Below are positions 11,600 through 23,420 of a stretch of 64,000 nt of DNA, piece by piece (positions within the stretch are counted from its first letter, which is position 1; the number at the start of each line of letters is the position of its first letter). Under the pieces are notes generated by a model that did no database searches, was not told where the DNA came from, and saw nothing but the letters and a program-made list of their open reading frames with translations. The stretch covers positions 21,942,577-22,006,576 of the forward strand of contig CM043946.1 in NCBI GenBank assembly GCA_014529385.2. Direction: 5' to 3'. The DNA comes from Adiantum capillus-veneris (Eukaryota > Streptophyta > Polypodiopsida > Polypodiales > Pteridaceae). The position numbers and the translations under genes were made by a program.

Positions 11600-11700
11600 A
11601 GAGTAGAAATTGGAAAGGATTCCAATTGAATAATTATAATATGATAGAAATTGGAAAGGATTCCAATTGAATAACAATATGGCACCAATTGGAAAGGATT
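11600..11700. repeat. Short direct repeats of AAATTGGAAAGGATTCCAATTGAAT
   Basis: Two close copies of ATTGGAAAGGATTCCAATTG occur at about 11,607 and 11,650, with a third half copy near 11,685. The unit is itself near-palindromic (CCAATT and AATTGG), so it could form short hairpins. Confidence 0.65.
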
Positions 11701-13690
11701 GCTATAAGAGATAATCTTTCAAAGCTTCGATGCGGTAGTCACCAGGTTTTTGCCACAACAACAGAGCTCCCTTCTCCTAAGTGTGTTCAATGTGTGTAAA
11801 ATTGAGTATGAATTCCATTTATATAGAGATTTGGAGGTATCTAGTTGCCCCATACCTCCCTAGCTCTTCCCCTCTTGCTAAATGAGTGTGTGGAGGTGTC
11901 ACAAGCTCCCACTTAGTCATTATAGGTGTCCCTCTTTACCCTTTTGGGTGATACACCTCATGTTCTTACCCATGCTTATAGTTAATCATACCATAAGAGA
12001 TGGGTCTATGGGATGGATCATTTATGGGAATCCTTGGACATACATACACATGCTACTTATGGTTTTGGTTCTCACGGTTGATGCCATCACTCTCCGCAAG
12101 GGCTTACAATTCTGCATGCAAGGCATGCTAGTGAGGTGGATTCAATTCCCCCACTTCATGCAATTACGCTTCTGCTATCACACTCGCAACTCTGTCAAGG
12201 ACATATTAAGGATAGATTGTTTAATATGATTGTTGGTTGCTATCAACACACAACACCAAAAGGAGCCTAATTCTAGGACTTATTTCACAGGCAATCACGA
12301 CCCCTGAAGGTAGGTGGATTGGAATGAGTTTTGTGTTTTTCTGTTACCTCTATTGATGCAAGAGTCATACCGGAAAACTGGGAAATGCTTATATGATAAG
12401 CTGCAAGTCAAGCATAAGATGTGTAAGAGCACATCGCTTGGGCACACACTCTAAAAACTTAAGGCAAGTTCCTCAGCCCAGCATGCTCTTCTTTTCGTTC
12501 TCTATCTCTAATCTTCTAAGAAGCTTTTGATACATGTTTTTCTCGTGAGTCAGCTTGAGCCAAGGTGCTCTAACTCACAGCTAGCATGTGGCCAAGATGC
12601 TACTCAAATTAGTCTTCATCGGTTTGTCGATTGAACACTATTTTGCATAAGGACTATGAGCCAAACAGGCTAACAGTCGTTGTCAGGCCAAGGGTAAGAC
12701 CCACCTATTGGTATTCCTTAGATGATTGTTCTCAAGATCGAACAACTCTACCCAATGGAGTACACATTGACGTTAATTGACAAGGAAGAGTCTTGTCATT
12801 ACGAAAGTTTAGGGTGTCATTTTTGCAGTACATGTTTTCAATGCGACACTCAAGTTGAGTTTTCACTGATCTTCAACTCACAACAGCTGATCTCTACAAG
12901 AACTAGCACTACGGAGTGTCTATGGACATACTATTTTGGGGTAAGACCCGATGGGTGATTCCTACATCACCCCATAGGCATTAAGGATCACAATTTGATC
13001 TGCATTGAGGATCATAGTTGATCTCTCCTAGTTATACTTTCAAGGAAAGACTTCCAAAATCTACCATGCGGTAGCGAATGAACACACTTTTCAAGTTGAT
13101 TCCAATCATTGTGTACACGGTTGACTATGTTGGTTACCGTTATCTGCTAGTTGAGCAGTTTCTACAAGGTGTCTTACCAAGGGTTTTGACTACGTAGATT
13201 CTAAATCCAAGGGCTTGGATTGCAAAGGCAACACCCAGGGTTCCAAGTGCAATGCTATTTGTTTTTTCAGGTAGGGGACGTGCTCCTCTCCATTTGAATA
13301 CGGGTAAGTGAACATTACGTTCAAATCTCCAGGTACGCATCTATTGATTTGGTGTTATTTCATTTTTAGTATGCTTTGCTCGGTTTTTCAAGACGTATAA
13401 GTACACTTGAATGTTATAGAGCCATGCCAAGGGCATTTCGGAATAAATTATTCTGGGCCAAGTGTCCAATCTATCTTTCAGCCTTATGCTGTTACGACCC
13501 TACTTGTAGGGTTCAATTTGGCACATGTTGTCACATGGGATACAGCATGGTCTAGGAACTCAAGGAGTTCGGTTTAGCCAGTGTGGAGCAAGAATGAGGG
13601 TCCCTCTCACTCTTGTCGCAGAGTGTTTAGAGTTACCTCCACACACAAGTACCTCTTGTACTTGTAGGATGTTCTTTTTTCAGATATCCT
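11700..13690. other. Unassigned region
   Basis: Several short ORFs, none with a domain I know. This interval and 15,033-16,280 were contiguous before the CACTA-like insertion. They precede a gypsy pol tail, so they may be the eroded body of that element, but no RT or integrase motif survives that I can read. Confidence 0.4.
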
Positions 13691-13693
13691 TAG

Positions 13694-15032
13694 CACTAGA
13701 ATGGTAACAGGACATTTTTATGTCCTCGGACACTTTTGTGTCCTGTTAAGTGACCATTTTGCTTGAATTATTTGAAGAGTATGAAAATGAATTTCTAGTT
13801 GCTATATATCCACAAATTTGCCTTATGAGCTGAAAAAAACTTAGCATTTTTTTTGGAGTATCGATCTCACCATTAACCTTACTCTTGCACAACATTTTTG
13901 AACCTAAACTGTGTGAAAAAACGGATCCTGTTTTTGGCTTTTTTTCAATTTTTAGCAACTATACCACTCTAAACTTCATGTTTGTGAGGTTTAAATGGCT
14001 AGAGGTTAGGCCTTCATAGTTCTCAACATGTTTTGATGCTTGTAGAGAGAGCTAAGTGTTAAAATTGAAAGTTATGACCAATTTACAAGAATTGCATAAT
14101 CCTATTTTTTTGGCCAAAATTAGCACTTTTATGATTTTTTTGTGGATTCTTGATATCCAAATTCAATTTTGATTGTGTAAGTGTAATGTATAACATAAAG
14201 CTAATCTTCCTTGAGTTTTGGGGGACCTAATATGCTATATAGCATAGTATATGATGATGGTTGAGTTTTTTGATTGCTGAAGAATACGATACATTTTAGA
14301 GTAGCAAGTATAACTTTCTCAATATTGCTAGTTTCATAGGCCAATTGTGTATATTTTGTAGGTAGTAAACATATCTAATCATAGACTACAAACTTGGCTA
14401 GATATTGAGTAGTTTCTATGGGTTTCTAGAGGTCATAATGCTAAACCCAGTTTTTTCATGTTTGCTGTATTTAGCACTTTATCATTGCCCCCAAGGTTCC
14501 AATTGTAAGAGATCCATTATCCTTTTGACATGCTCCATGGCTCCTTTTGAATTCAAAGGCCCAAAGGGAACCAAGAAAACATGTATATAGTATCTGTATT
14601 GAGCGTGACTATAGAAACTTTGATGATAGGTCTGCAGAATGGCAAAAATGCAACTTTTTTGTACCTATTTTTTTTTCCCCAAAAAACAATTAGTGAGGTA
14701 AAAGCAACCATATGTTTTGGTCACCAACCCATTGAAGTTAACGGGGCATTTTATCTCATGTCCTACAAAAATACCCACTCTTATTTATATGCAATCAACC
14801 GTAAGAAATTGCTGTTTTGGGCAAAATGCATCGGTCCATCAACTTTGGAGGCTTGTAGTGACCAAGGGATGAGAAAAATTACAAGTTTCTCATTTTTTCC
14901 ATATGTAGAAGTTATTGAACTATAAGCTCATGAAAGGATTTTTCAAAATGAGTGGATCTACTATGGTTTTGGGAATTTTTCCCAAAACCCTGAAAGGACA
15001 CTTTTATGTCCTGTTAGGTTACCATTCTAGTG
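13694..15032. mobile_element. Non-autonomous CACTA-like transposon, 1.34 kb
   Basis: The left end is CACTAGAATGGTAAC and the right end is its exact reverse complement, giving 15-bp terminal inverted repeats of the CACTA superfamily form. Just inside both ends lies an AACAGGACAT-like subterminal motif, repeated and inverted as GTCCTGTTA. TTAG flanks both ends, directly abutting the repeats. That is a 4-bp duplication, where 3 bp is usual for this superfamily. There is no transposase in the interior, so it would depend on an autonomous relative. Confidence 0.82.
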
Positions 15033-16280
15033 TTAGTTGAGGCGTATTCCACATGTGGCGAATATGAGTCTCTGGGACTGACACTGGCTCCCACTATTTC
15101 AAATATGTGTCACGACAAAGTCCCTAGGTGCTGGTCACATCTGTTTTCTGGACCATTTTTAGCACGACGTATCAAGAGCAATTTCGTGGCCAATAATTGT
15201 CGGATACATAGAATGACTTGTTAAGGTACAAGTACTGCTAAACAACATTACAGATGGTTGTTTATACATATAGAAAATGAAAAAGTTTCATTGTTTGTAC
15301 CTAGAAGTGATTACTATTTCACCTTCTATTATCGTTCAGACGCTTCAGCAAGGATTGCACAAGATTGCAACTAAAAGTATTTAGTTTCTTTTCGAAACTA
15401 TTTACAATTCTCTTCAAATGTGTGCTAGGCGCATCACATTTTCCATAAGTATTGGCAAGGATCAGTATGGATGTACAGGTTTGGGTTTGTTTTTGCTAAA
15501 TGCATGCACACTAGGTGTTATGGGCCCTAGTGTTTAGCAAAAGCTGATTTGGAGCGGCATGCATATTCCTTAAGTTATTGCTTATGAAGCATTTTGCACT
15601 CTAAGTGCAATATCTCTAGGAGATTACTTTTGGGTCTACTAATCACCAATCGAGGTCATGGCTCAGTTTGGGCATTTGTGGATTTTTCAAGTTAACCACG
15701 ATGGTTATTTTGTACATTGTTGATTCCTCACCAATGTTATACACTAGTGTGATTCCCCGTTTACCAGTCATCTGGGACGACTGTCTATAAACCGTGAGGA
15801 AAAAACACTTCAAAACTGTCAGTTATCCAAAGGGATAGGTAGATTACAAAGAGTAATCTTGTGCTGAAGGATAAGGAAAGTGGGTACGTTAGCACCAAGC
15901 GATCCAATTAGTAAGCATTTATTGCTCTTCTTGGAGTTTACTTACTATTAGTTAATGCATGTTGCGGCTCGGTAGTCTCTTCATGTATAAGTCAGGTTCT
16001 CAACCTTGACACTCATTAGGGTGGGGTTGTTTACTGATGAAATTTGAGAACAAGTCAAGGACTTAAACTTGGCTGATGAGTTAGGTCAGAAAGTTACTTT
16101 CAGAGAAAGTGAAAAGCGGTACTCTTCACGTACATCTTTGTCGTGATAACTCATTTAGCATGATCATATGCGTTCTAAATGGAGTCTATACACTAGATGG
16201 TTGCAAATGGACAACAATGTGGAAAATCAAGATGTTACTCTTGGTTTCATTGAACCTCCTGCGGAACAGTGTTCCGGGCA
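15033..16280. other. Unassigned region before a gypsy pol tail
   Basis: No long ORF. It may be a heavily decayed internal region of the element whose tail follows, but I cannot support any domain call. Confidence 0.35.
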
Positions 16281-16283
16281 ACC

Positions 16284-16381
16284 AAACAGCTAGATCCTTG
16301 AGGGATGCCACTTGGGAAAACATTAGTGTTCTTAAGAAGAAGTTCTCCACTTTTGTTTTCGAGGACGAAAACTCTTCTTAA
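16284..16381 (+). pseudogene. Ty3/gypsy pol C-terminal tail (chromovirus-like)
   Basis: The frame ending at 16,381 reads DATWEN, then KKKFSTFVFEDENSS and a stop. This resembles the end of plant chromovirus pol, where a chromodomain finishes in an ATWE motif and is followed by a phenylalanine-rich, acidic tail. It is immediately followed by a polypurine tract and a TG-starting LTR, which supports the call. The upstream chromodomain core is not clearly readable. Confidence 0.5.
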
Positions 16382-16514
16382 GGGGGGAGTAATGTCAGGA
16401 CAAGGGTCCTACGGGGCAAGGCCCAACCTAGGGGGTCAGGAACCTAGGCCAAGGGCCTGGACTAGACCAGTGTGGATTGGGGATCCACTTAGGGCAAGAG
16501 CTAGGAGCTAGGCC

Positions 16515-16522
16515 TATATAAA
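16515..16522 (+). promoter_or_regulatory. TATA box in LTR
   Basis: TATATAAA within GGCCTATATAAAGGGG, in the expected U3 position of the LTR starting at 16,393. Confidence 0.6.
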
Positions 16523-17230
16523 GGGGGGTAGGGATGAAGATCCTACGTCTTAGTCTCCTAGGTCTTACAACTTCCATCAACACTGATTCCTTTAACACAT
16601 CATAAATTTATGTAGGCATTGTTTGCATTTCCATCACTTTTCCCTTGGGTGTATTGAACATCCCATGAAAGATGGCTACATGATGCTTCTCCAAGAGCTC
16701 TACCCCTATTGATTCTTCATGTAGCTGATAGGGGTAGCTCCTGCAACCTTTTCTTCATTGACTTCTTTTTTGCTATAGTTGGAGAGCTTTGCATTGAACC
16801 TGGGTGCAATCATACAAAATAATGCAATTAGGTTCATTTTAGAATTGAGCACGACATTTTGTCCCATTATAATTGTGTGATCATTTTTGAAGTTGAAAGA
16901 AAAAATATTACTACCAAAAGCTATTAAAAAATGTGATCATTGTAAAACAACTTTAAGGAAAATTTTTATGCACAAATATTAATTGCGATCAATATCTAGA
17001 TTATCATTATGGCTTCATTTTTTAGTTTTGAATATGGACTTGGGTTAAGGCAATTGGATATTGATAGGATTCTACTTTTTGAATTATTTGGATGCAAAAA
17101 TATTGAAATGTCCATTTGGCTTAAAATTTGGTTTGTCGATTAGTAAGAGTGTGCTTAAGCTAGTGATAACTAAAACTTGATGAGTCAAGTGATGAACAAA
17201 ACTTGCCAAGTCAAGTGATTTTTTCCCCCA

Positions 17231-17256
17231 AAGATATTAATCGTGATTAATATCTT
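17231..17256. repeat. 26-bp near-perfect palindrome
   Basis: The arm AAGATATTAATC is followed by GT and then its exact reverse complement. Degenerate relatives lie near 16,976-17,001 (ATTAATTGCGATCAATAT) and 17,749-17,768 (CATGATTAATATCTAG), so it is a dispersed motif of this LTR region. Confidence 0.7.
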
Positions 17257-18380
17257 GATAAATACTTGATGGAATCTTTGGAATTTTGAAGTTATAGGGT
17301 GTTTGGTCATGGTGTCCACTTGTGTAAGCCGAGTTTGACTCTAAAGAGAACATGATCTCTAGGCTTAACAACTCTAGCTTGATGCAACTAGACTTGCATT
17401 GATGCATTCAAGTGCTTTGGTTAAGGAAAAGTCAAAACTATGTCCAAAACCGCAATCGTTTTCTCACAAATTTCACAAATCGTTAGTTTTAGACACCCCT
17501 AACTTTTAAATGAATTTTGAGGCCTTAAAAAATGTTTTTTCAGACATTGATCAACAATGAATGACAGAAACCATAAATGTGACTTGCTACTTTTTGGACA
17601 CATGAGTGTTAGTTGGTGTCAGATTTGCAAAGTGTGTGCATTTTTTGGTCCTAGAGTGATTGAGCAAGTGAATTGTTTGCATCATATTGGTTTTTGGCCT
17701 AAACACAAGATGTGGAAGGGTGCTAAAGTAAAAAATTTCAAGTTGAGATAATATTCATGATTAATATCTAGTGATGGAACTTCTCACCTAGTCATATTTT
17801 TCATGACCCACACTTGTCCTATACCCTTAGTAAGTAATACTTGGCTCCTGGTTGGGCTTTTCTTCAGTTTTCAACACCATTTTGACACTTGGTACAATGA
17901 CCAGTACTTGGTGGAGGCCATTTTATTCACTCTAGGCATATGGGCACATCCCGTAGTTCATCTGGATGTATTCTGTCAAGTTTCATTCATTTTGGAGTTG
18001 ATTTGTGGTTGTAGTTCAAAAATGACAGTTTGTTAATCATTGAGCCATTTTTGGTTACCATGGTTATCAAATGATGATTTCTCTAAGTCCCACTATAGTA
18101 CATTGGTTATTTTACTTGTGAGGAAAATCCTTGCAAAGTCAGAATTGAATTTTGACCTCTAGAGAACATTTAGATTATTATCTATAGAAACCCCCCCCCC
18201 CCGCTCAAATAGCCATCTCCTCACATGGGAACGTTCTATAGGTCTTCTCTATGCCCCCTATCAGGTTTGGTAACTTTGGGTGGGTTGAGTCCGCCGGTAC
18301 AATCAATTTTGCACTTGCATTCCTCAAGGAGATTCTGATACTCTAGGGTATTTCTAGCCTCCCCCCAAACTCAAAGACGT

Positions 18381-19230
18381 TGTTGGAAAACAAACAAACT
18401 GGAACACCTCTATAACGATGTCACCCAAGAGCATTGAAAGAGAACTACAAGACACCAAAAGCTTTGAAAAATCCCTTTGAAACACCACAAGTCTAGCAAG
18501 AGTAGTTCCCTTGGGAATTTATTGGCTGTCGCCCACCCAAGAGACTATGTCACATAGGAGCAAAACCCTGCCAAAGCATGGATTTATAGCACACGCCGAC
18601 CAATGCATATGAAGATAAGGGCCTCCCCTTTCACCATTGAACACCACAAACCCACAACTTCAACATCAATTCCACAATTCCTAGATACATGCCCTCCGAA
18701 TCTGTTTGCATACAATTTACTAGGCTGCCATAGCCATAACCTTGCAGAGAACTAGTCATAACCTAAAGAGCACAACTCCAATTGTGGCCCTTTAAAGCTT
18801 GAGAGAAATATTAAAAAAATAATGGTGAGAAATATGAATATGAACAAATTTGAATCTACACGCCGCTTCATGCAAAATTGACGCGAACAGAGAGCTGTCC
18901 CGGTACGACTACACGTAGAGTAGGCAAGGCGAGGGCAAAAACTGCAACAGAAACCATCAAGGAGGCACAATGAGCTCAAACCTGCAATTTTTTGAACTTT
19001 GGCTGAAAGTTTTTAAGTTTGTACATGAGTTTAAGTTATATACTTCAAACTCACTCACGGGAACTTACAGTAGCCCGACAACTGTTACTAGATTAGTGAC
19101 TACGTACATGTGCTTGCGAAAGCAAGCTAAAAATCCCCAAAAATGAAACCCACACACACTTTTGACATCGGGAGTCATGTCCATATGTACAAATTTACAA
19201 AAAAACGGGGTGTCAAAAATGCACCCAACA
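18381..19230 (-). repeat. 3' LTR of element C
   Basis: 850 bp. It starts TGTTGGAAAACAAACAAACT and ends GCACCCAACA. It aligns along its length with 24,826-25,685. Differences include a short deletion (the AGTCTCACTTCAAAAAATTC region of the other copy is altered here). Confidence 0.92.
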
Positions 19231-19257
19231 TAGTTTGCCACACCCCAGCCTACTGGA

Positions 19258-19686
19258 TCATTCATGATCAGCAGCACAAAAAAGATAATGTAAACCACAT
19301 GAGGGAGTCTTCACTTCATCTTCTTCATTAGCCACATGATCAAAAAATTCTTGAAAAGAATTCTCATCCTCAATCACATTCATCAACCTTCCAATATACT
19401 TCTTCAACCTGTAGCCATTCACATGTGCTTTATGTGGGGTACCATCCAAGTCAGCAAGCTGATATGTGCCATTTGGAAACCTGTTTAAGACCAAGAAAAG
19501 ACCTTGCCACTTGATTTGAAATTTCTTTTGAAAAGTGCTATCAATCTTACTATTGTAACGAAGCACCATGCCACCCTTCTTGATGTCCTTGTCCTTCACC
19601 TTCTCATTTGCCTTTGCTTGATTCTTTTTCAAGACCTGCTCATAATGCTCAAAAGCCAACAACCTATCAAACTGTACACATTGCAA
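19258..19686 (-). pseudogene. Integrase C-terminal domain of element C
   Basis: An SH3-like DNA-binding tail: KKGGMVLRYNSKIDSTFQKK, FQIKWQGLFLVLNRFPNGTY and HVNGYRLKKYIG. It ends in an acidic tail just before the 3' LTR. No chromodomain is present, in keeping with a Tat rather than a chromovirus affiliation. Confidence 0.82.
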
Positions 19687-19719
19687 ATATAGAAGCCTTT
19701 CCTTGAATGCATCATTGGG

Positions 19720-20272
19720 CTATTCTTTAAGCTTTAGAATCATCTTCAAAGCTGGTATCTCCACCTCAATAGGAAGTAAATCCTCTTTGCCAAAAACTAG
19801 ATGGAAGGGAGAGAAACCAGTACCTGATTTGATGGCAGTCCTGTAAGCCCCTAGAGCACAAGGTAGCTCTAAATCCCAAGTCTTCACATTGTTTCTTGTC
19901 ATCTTTGTAAGCATCCTTATGAGCTCTCCATTAAACCTTTCATTCATGCCATTGCATTGGGGATAATATGGAGTAGTAAACCTGCGATGCACATGAAGCT
20001 TCTCACATAGATAGTCCACCAGTTCTCCCCTGAAACCTGGACACTTGTCAAATAGTAACTCCAATGGCATGCCAAATTTGCAACACAAATATCTTCATAT
20101 ATAAATAAGGAAAAATCTTTACTCGTGATATGCTTAACATCCTTGGCTTCGGCCCACTTGGATAGATGGATAGATAGTCAACAACAGTAAGTATGTAACG
20201 TTTGCCTCTCGCTGTCATAGGTAGAGGACCTATTGCATCAATACCCCACTTTTGAAACACATCATAAGCCAC
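19720..20272 (-). pseudogene. Integrase catalytic core of element C
   Basis: The frame 20,272-20,048 begins WGIDAIGPLPM, which holds the first catalytic Asp, then shifts. The frame 20,088-19,720 holds FDKCPGFRGELVDYLC (the second Asp, in place of the usual SDRGPGF), TTPYYPQCNGMNERFNGEL (the third residue, Glu) and FSPFHLVFGKEDLLPIE. The D,D,E residues survive, but the frame is broken and the DRG loop is altered. Confidence 0.87.
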
Positions 20273-20880
20273 AATGGTGCCTCTATTTCTGATTTGAGAA
20301 CCCTATTTTCCATGCTTTGACACTCTTTACAAGACTTGCACCAATGATGAACATCACGTTGAACGCTTGGCCACACATAACCTTCTTGCAATACTTTATG
20401 CAAAGCGATCTTTGAAGCAAAGTGGCCACCACAAGAAACCTCATTATTATCCTCTAAAATTTTGTAAATTTCCTTTTTCCAAGGAACTTTTCTCATCACA
20501 AGATCATCCCCCTTCATATACAAAGCATCACCAAGCAACACATACCTTTTGGCATGGCGTAGGAAGGCATATTTTTTTGACTTCTCCAACTCTAATGGAA
20601 GCATACCTGTTTGTAGAAACTCTTCCTCGCTCTCTAAAGCTTTCCTTCTCAAATAAAGAGGAGAATCAGCCCTCATGACATACAATTGCCCAATTGAAGC
20701 TTGCACTGCACCATGTGCTTCTTCATTTTGAGACCTATCCACATTCCTTAAACTCCAAGCTTTAAAATGCTTAAGCAGATTCTTCACTTGAAAACACATA
20801 TTTTTCAGCCTTGGATTCTTACTTTGCCACACCTCAAGTACTTTCTTAACCACCAAAAGATCATCACCTCTTACCCTCAC
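20230..20880 (-). pseudogene. RNase H end and integrase zinc-binding domain of element C
   Basis: Upstream residues (LLVVKKVLEVWQSKNPRL, WSLRNVDRSQNEEAH) look like the C-terminal part of the archaeal-type RNase H. It then carries the integrase H2C2 region: GGHFASKIALHKVLQEGYVW followed by HHWCKSCKECQ. There is a single H2C2 module here, in contrast to element D1. Confidence 0.82.
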
Positions 20881-21805
20881 GATGGATGCAAAGCTCAAGG
20901 CAAAGGTTGAGACCTTTCTCCAAAGTAGCATACTTAGCTTCATTGTTGCTTTGTGCTGTAAGCTTAAAACTCCTTTTAGTTACGAACACACCTTGAGGAT
21001 CATAAACTACAACACCTCCCGAAGCTTCACCATGCACTTTCCTGTAAGAGCCATCAAAAAACAATAGATAGGCATTGTCTATGTCAGGAGCTTCCATGTG
21101 TTGCTTCTTCACTGCGTCCTCCTTAAGAAGAAGAGGGATTTCCTTATAAGTACGAAAATCATCCAATGTAGCCCTTGTACTCTCCTCAACAAGAAAAGAG
21201 AATTGGAATTCTTGTAGCTCCACAATCCAGTTCATGAGCCTCTTTGACAAAGTAGGGCTATTCACCAATTGAGGTAGAAGAGTGTAGCTCGTGAGGAATG
21301 TGAATGGTTTAGGGATAAGGTAGTGCCTAAACCTTCTACATCCATAAATCACACTTACCATAATGAGATCCACCTCAGTATAGCCTCTTTCCACCTCTAG
21401 CTTCACCATGTTAGCACAATAGATAGGCTTCATGTAGTGGGAATTGTTACCACGTTGAAGAAGCATAGCTCCAATGGCATCCTCACCTACTGATGGATTC
21501 ACATAAAACTCCTTATCCCAATTAGGAGCTTGCATAGTATGAAGAGAACCAAGAACCTCTTTGATACCTTGAAAAACCTCTTCACATTCATTTGTCCATT
21601 GTAGAGGATCCAACCTTGCTACTTGTTGTAGAGGATAAAGAAGTTGAGAGGATAAAAGAATGAACCTTGCCATATACTTCACCTTTTGAATGAAAGTAGA
21701 AATTTTCATTGTATCTTTAGGTGATGGGAGGAGCACCAAAGCCTTCACTTTGGCAGGATCCGCTTCAATTCCATTCTCTGAGATCATATGCCCCAAAAAC
21801 TTCAC
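20864..21805 (-). pseudogene. RT thumb, RNase H and second RNase H of element C
   Basis: Residues 1-95 are the RT thumb and connection (KFLGHMISENGIEADPAKVK). Residues about 98-205 are the Ty3-type RNase H: FYVNPSVGEDAIGAML lacks the expected first catalytic Asp, so it is probably inactive as an enzyme. Residues about 243-310 are a second, archaeal-type RNase H, with LFFDGS (Asp at about 21,055) and QSNNEAKY (Glu at about 20,941). This dual arrangement is known from plant Tat elements. The frame breaks after LCLELCI, inside the second domain. Confidence 0.85.
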
Positions 21806-22683
21806 TCCTGGTTGAGCAAGATGACACTTCTTTGGGTTGAGTTGACTCCACTTTCATCATATTGGTTCAATGCCATCCCAAGTTTTACACAATGATCCTT
21901 TCTAGAGCTATAAACACAAAAGTCATCAATAAGATCCTTCACAAACTTGCCAAGAAAGGGAGGGAACACCTTGTCGACACGCTTTTGATACCACGCACAA
22001 CCATTTATAAGACCAAAAGGAAGCACACAATAACAAAATAATCCCCATGGTGTGATAAATGTGGTCTTCTTTCAATCTTCTAAAGCCAAAGTGAGCTGAA
22101 AATATCCAAAGAATCCATCACATACACTATACCTCTCATGCCTTGCAATAGAATCAAGTATGTCATCTATGAAAGGAAGGGGGTATGGATCCCTCTTCAT
22201 GGCTGCGTTTAGAGGCTTAAAATCAACACATATCCTCCACTTCCCATCCTTCTTGGGTGTGACAACAGCAGGACTCACCCATTCTGCAGTACTCACAGGA
22301 CATATGAAACCTGCTTCAAGAAGCTTGTCTACTTCTTCCTTTAAAGCATTAAGTTGTACTTGTCCCGTTCTCCTTAGCTTTTGGTGTATGGGCTGATCTC
22401 GTTCCTTGATTGGAATGTAAATTTCCTCTCTCTTAAAGCCTCTAATTTCCTCATAAGAAGTGATGAATAAATGGGGAAATTGTTGTATCATATGTAGGTA
22501 CTCACCCTTCTCATGACTAGTCAAGTCGGGAGACAACATACCTTGTATCAGCTCCTGTTTGACATTGGGTTGAACTTTGGGTTGCATCAGATCTTCAATT
22601 TTCTCATAAGGACCAGAGATATCCTCATTCTCCATAAGGCCAAGAAAACTTTGTTTCTCATCATGCTCTTCTTGAAGAAACAA
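21802..22683 (-). pseudogene. Reverse transcriptase of element C
   Basis: This domain copies element RNA into cDNA. The frame 22,683-22,072 holds the linker and the fingers (LLEAGFICPVSTAEWVSP, VVTPKKDGKWRICVDFKPLN, LPFIDDILD, YSVCDGFFGYFQ). The frame 22,026-21,802 holds MLPFGLINGCAWYQ and LIDDFCVYS. The palm motif normally YxDD is LIDD here: both Asp remain but the Tyr is lost. Between the two frames is a shift, near 22,050-22,075. Confidence 0.88.
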
Positions 22684-22925
22684 GGAGGAAACATGTAGAT
22701 ATCCTCATTCTCCATAAGGCCAAGAAAACTTTGTTTCTCATCATGCTCTTCTTGAAGAAACAAGGAGGAAACATGTAGATATCCTCATTCTCCATAAGGC
22801 CAAGAAAACTTTGTTTCTCATCATGCTCTTCAATTTGCTCATAAGGAGCAGAGATATCCTCATTCTCCATAAGGCCAAGAAAACTTTTTTTCTCATCATG
22901 CTCTTCTTCAAGAAACAAGGAGGAA
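22600..22925 (-). repeat. In-frame tandem repeat in the PR-RT linker of element C
   Basis: About four copies of a unit of roughly 60-79 bp encode EEHDEKQSFLGLMENEDI on the minus strand. Two consecutive copies (about 22,618-22,775) are nearly identical and share the GAAACATGT join. Another has a different spacer (CATAAGGAGCAGAG). The near identity of adjacent copies points to recent expansion. Confidence 0.85.
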
Positions 22926-23000
22926 ACATCTAGATCGCTATCGCTGCTATCTTCCACCTCACTGCCATCATCCCCATTATCTTCTTCTTCACTTGAGTAC

Positions 23001-23420
23001 TCATTCATCATGTTTATCATCAAAATCAGCATCCAAATATTTCTTGCTAGACATGTCAAGCCTCTTCTTATCGCCCTTTCTATTGTAGAGAGTGATGGTA
23101 CCATATCCCCAATCCTGTATAGCTTTGGTTGCCTGTAACCATGGTCTTCCAAGGATGAGAGGGAAAGCACCAATACCCGCGGGCATAACATGGCAATTGA
23201 CCAGCACTTTAACATCAAATACATCCACCTCCAAGTCCTTTACAACTCCCAAGCACCTCACCCTTGATTGGTTGGCAAGCTTTATGCAAAAACCTGAATT
23301 CTTCACCATGTTGAGTCCCAACTTTGATACACAAGCTTGTGCCCTCCATCAATAAAAGCCTCTCCAATGCACTTACTCTTATGCCATGCATCCATAGTAG
23401 GGCATATATCAGGTAGCTCA
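23001..23420 (-). pseudogene. Retropepsin region of element C
   Basis: This aspartic protease would cleave the Gag-Pol polyprotein. One frame carries FIDGG, the catalytic Asp motif (DGG in place of the commoner DTG), near 23,355. The frame then shifts, and the second frame (23,321-23,001) carries FPLILGRPWLQATKA, the C-terminal ILG hydrophobic motif. The active-site half and the C-terminal half therefore lie in different frames. Confidence 0.75.

Larger units (their letters stand above)
16393..18200 (+). mobile_element. LTR start of a gypsy element, right end undefined
   Basis: A purine tract (TAAGGGGGGAGTAA, 16,379-16,392) precedes TGTCAGGACAAGGG at 16,393, the normal layout of polypurine tract plus LTR. 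A TATA box follows 122 bp later. I find no partner LTR in the window and no clear end, so the right coordinate is arbitrary. The poly-C tract at 18,189-18,202 and the next element's LTR at 18,381 bound it. Confidence 0.5.

Noticed and set aside
11882-12229. 115-aa plus-strand ORF
   Set aside because: No domain, biased composition or partner exon. Length is within chance expectation for this region.
22661-22925. Repeat region considered as a possible CRISPR array
   Set aside because: The repeats are nearly contiguous, lack unique spacers of uniform size, encode an in-frame peptide and lie in a plant retrotransposon.
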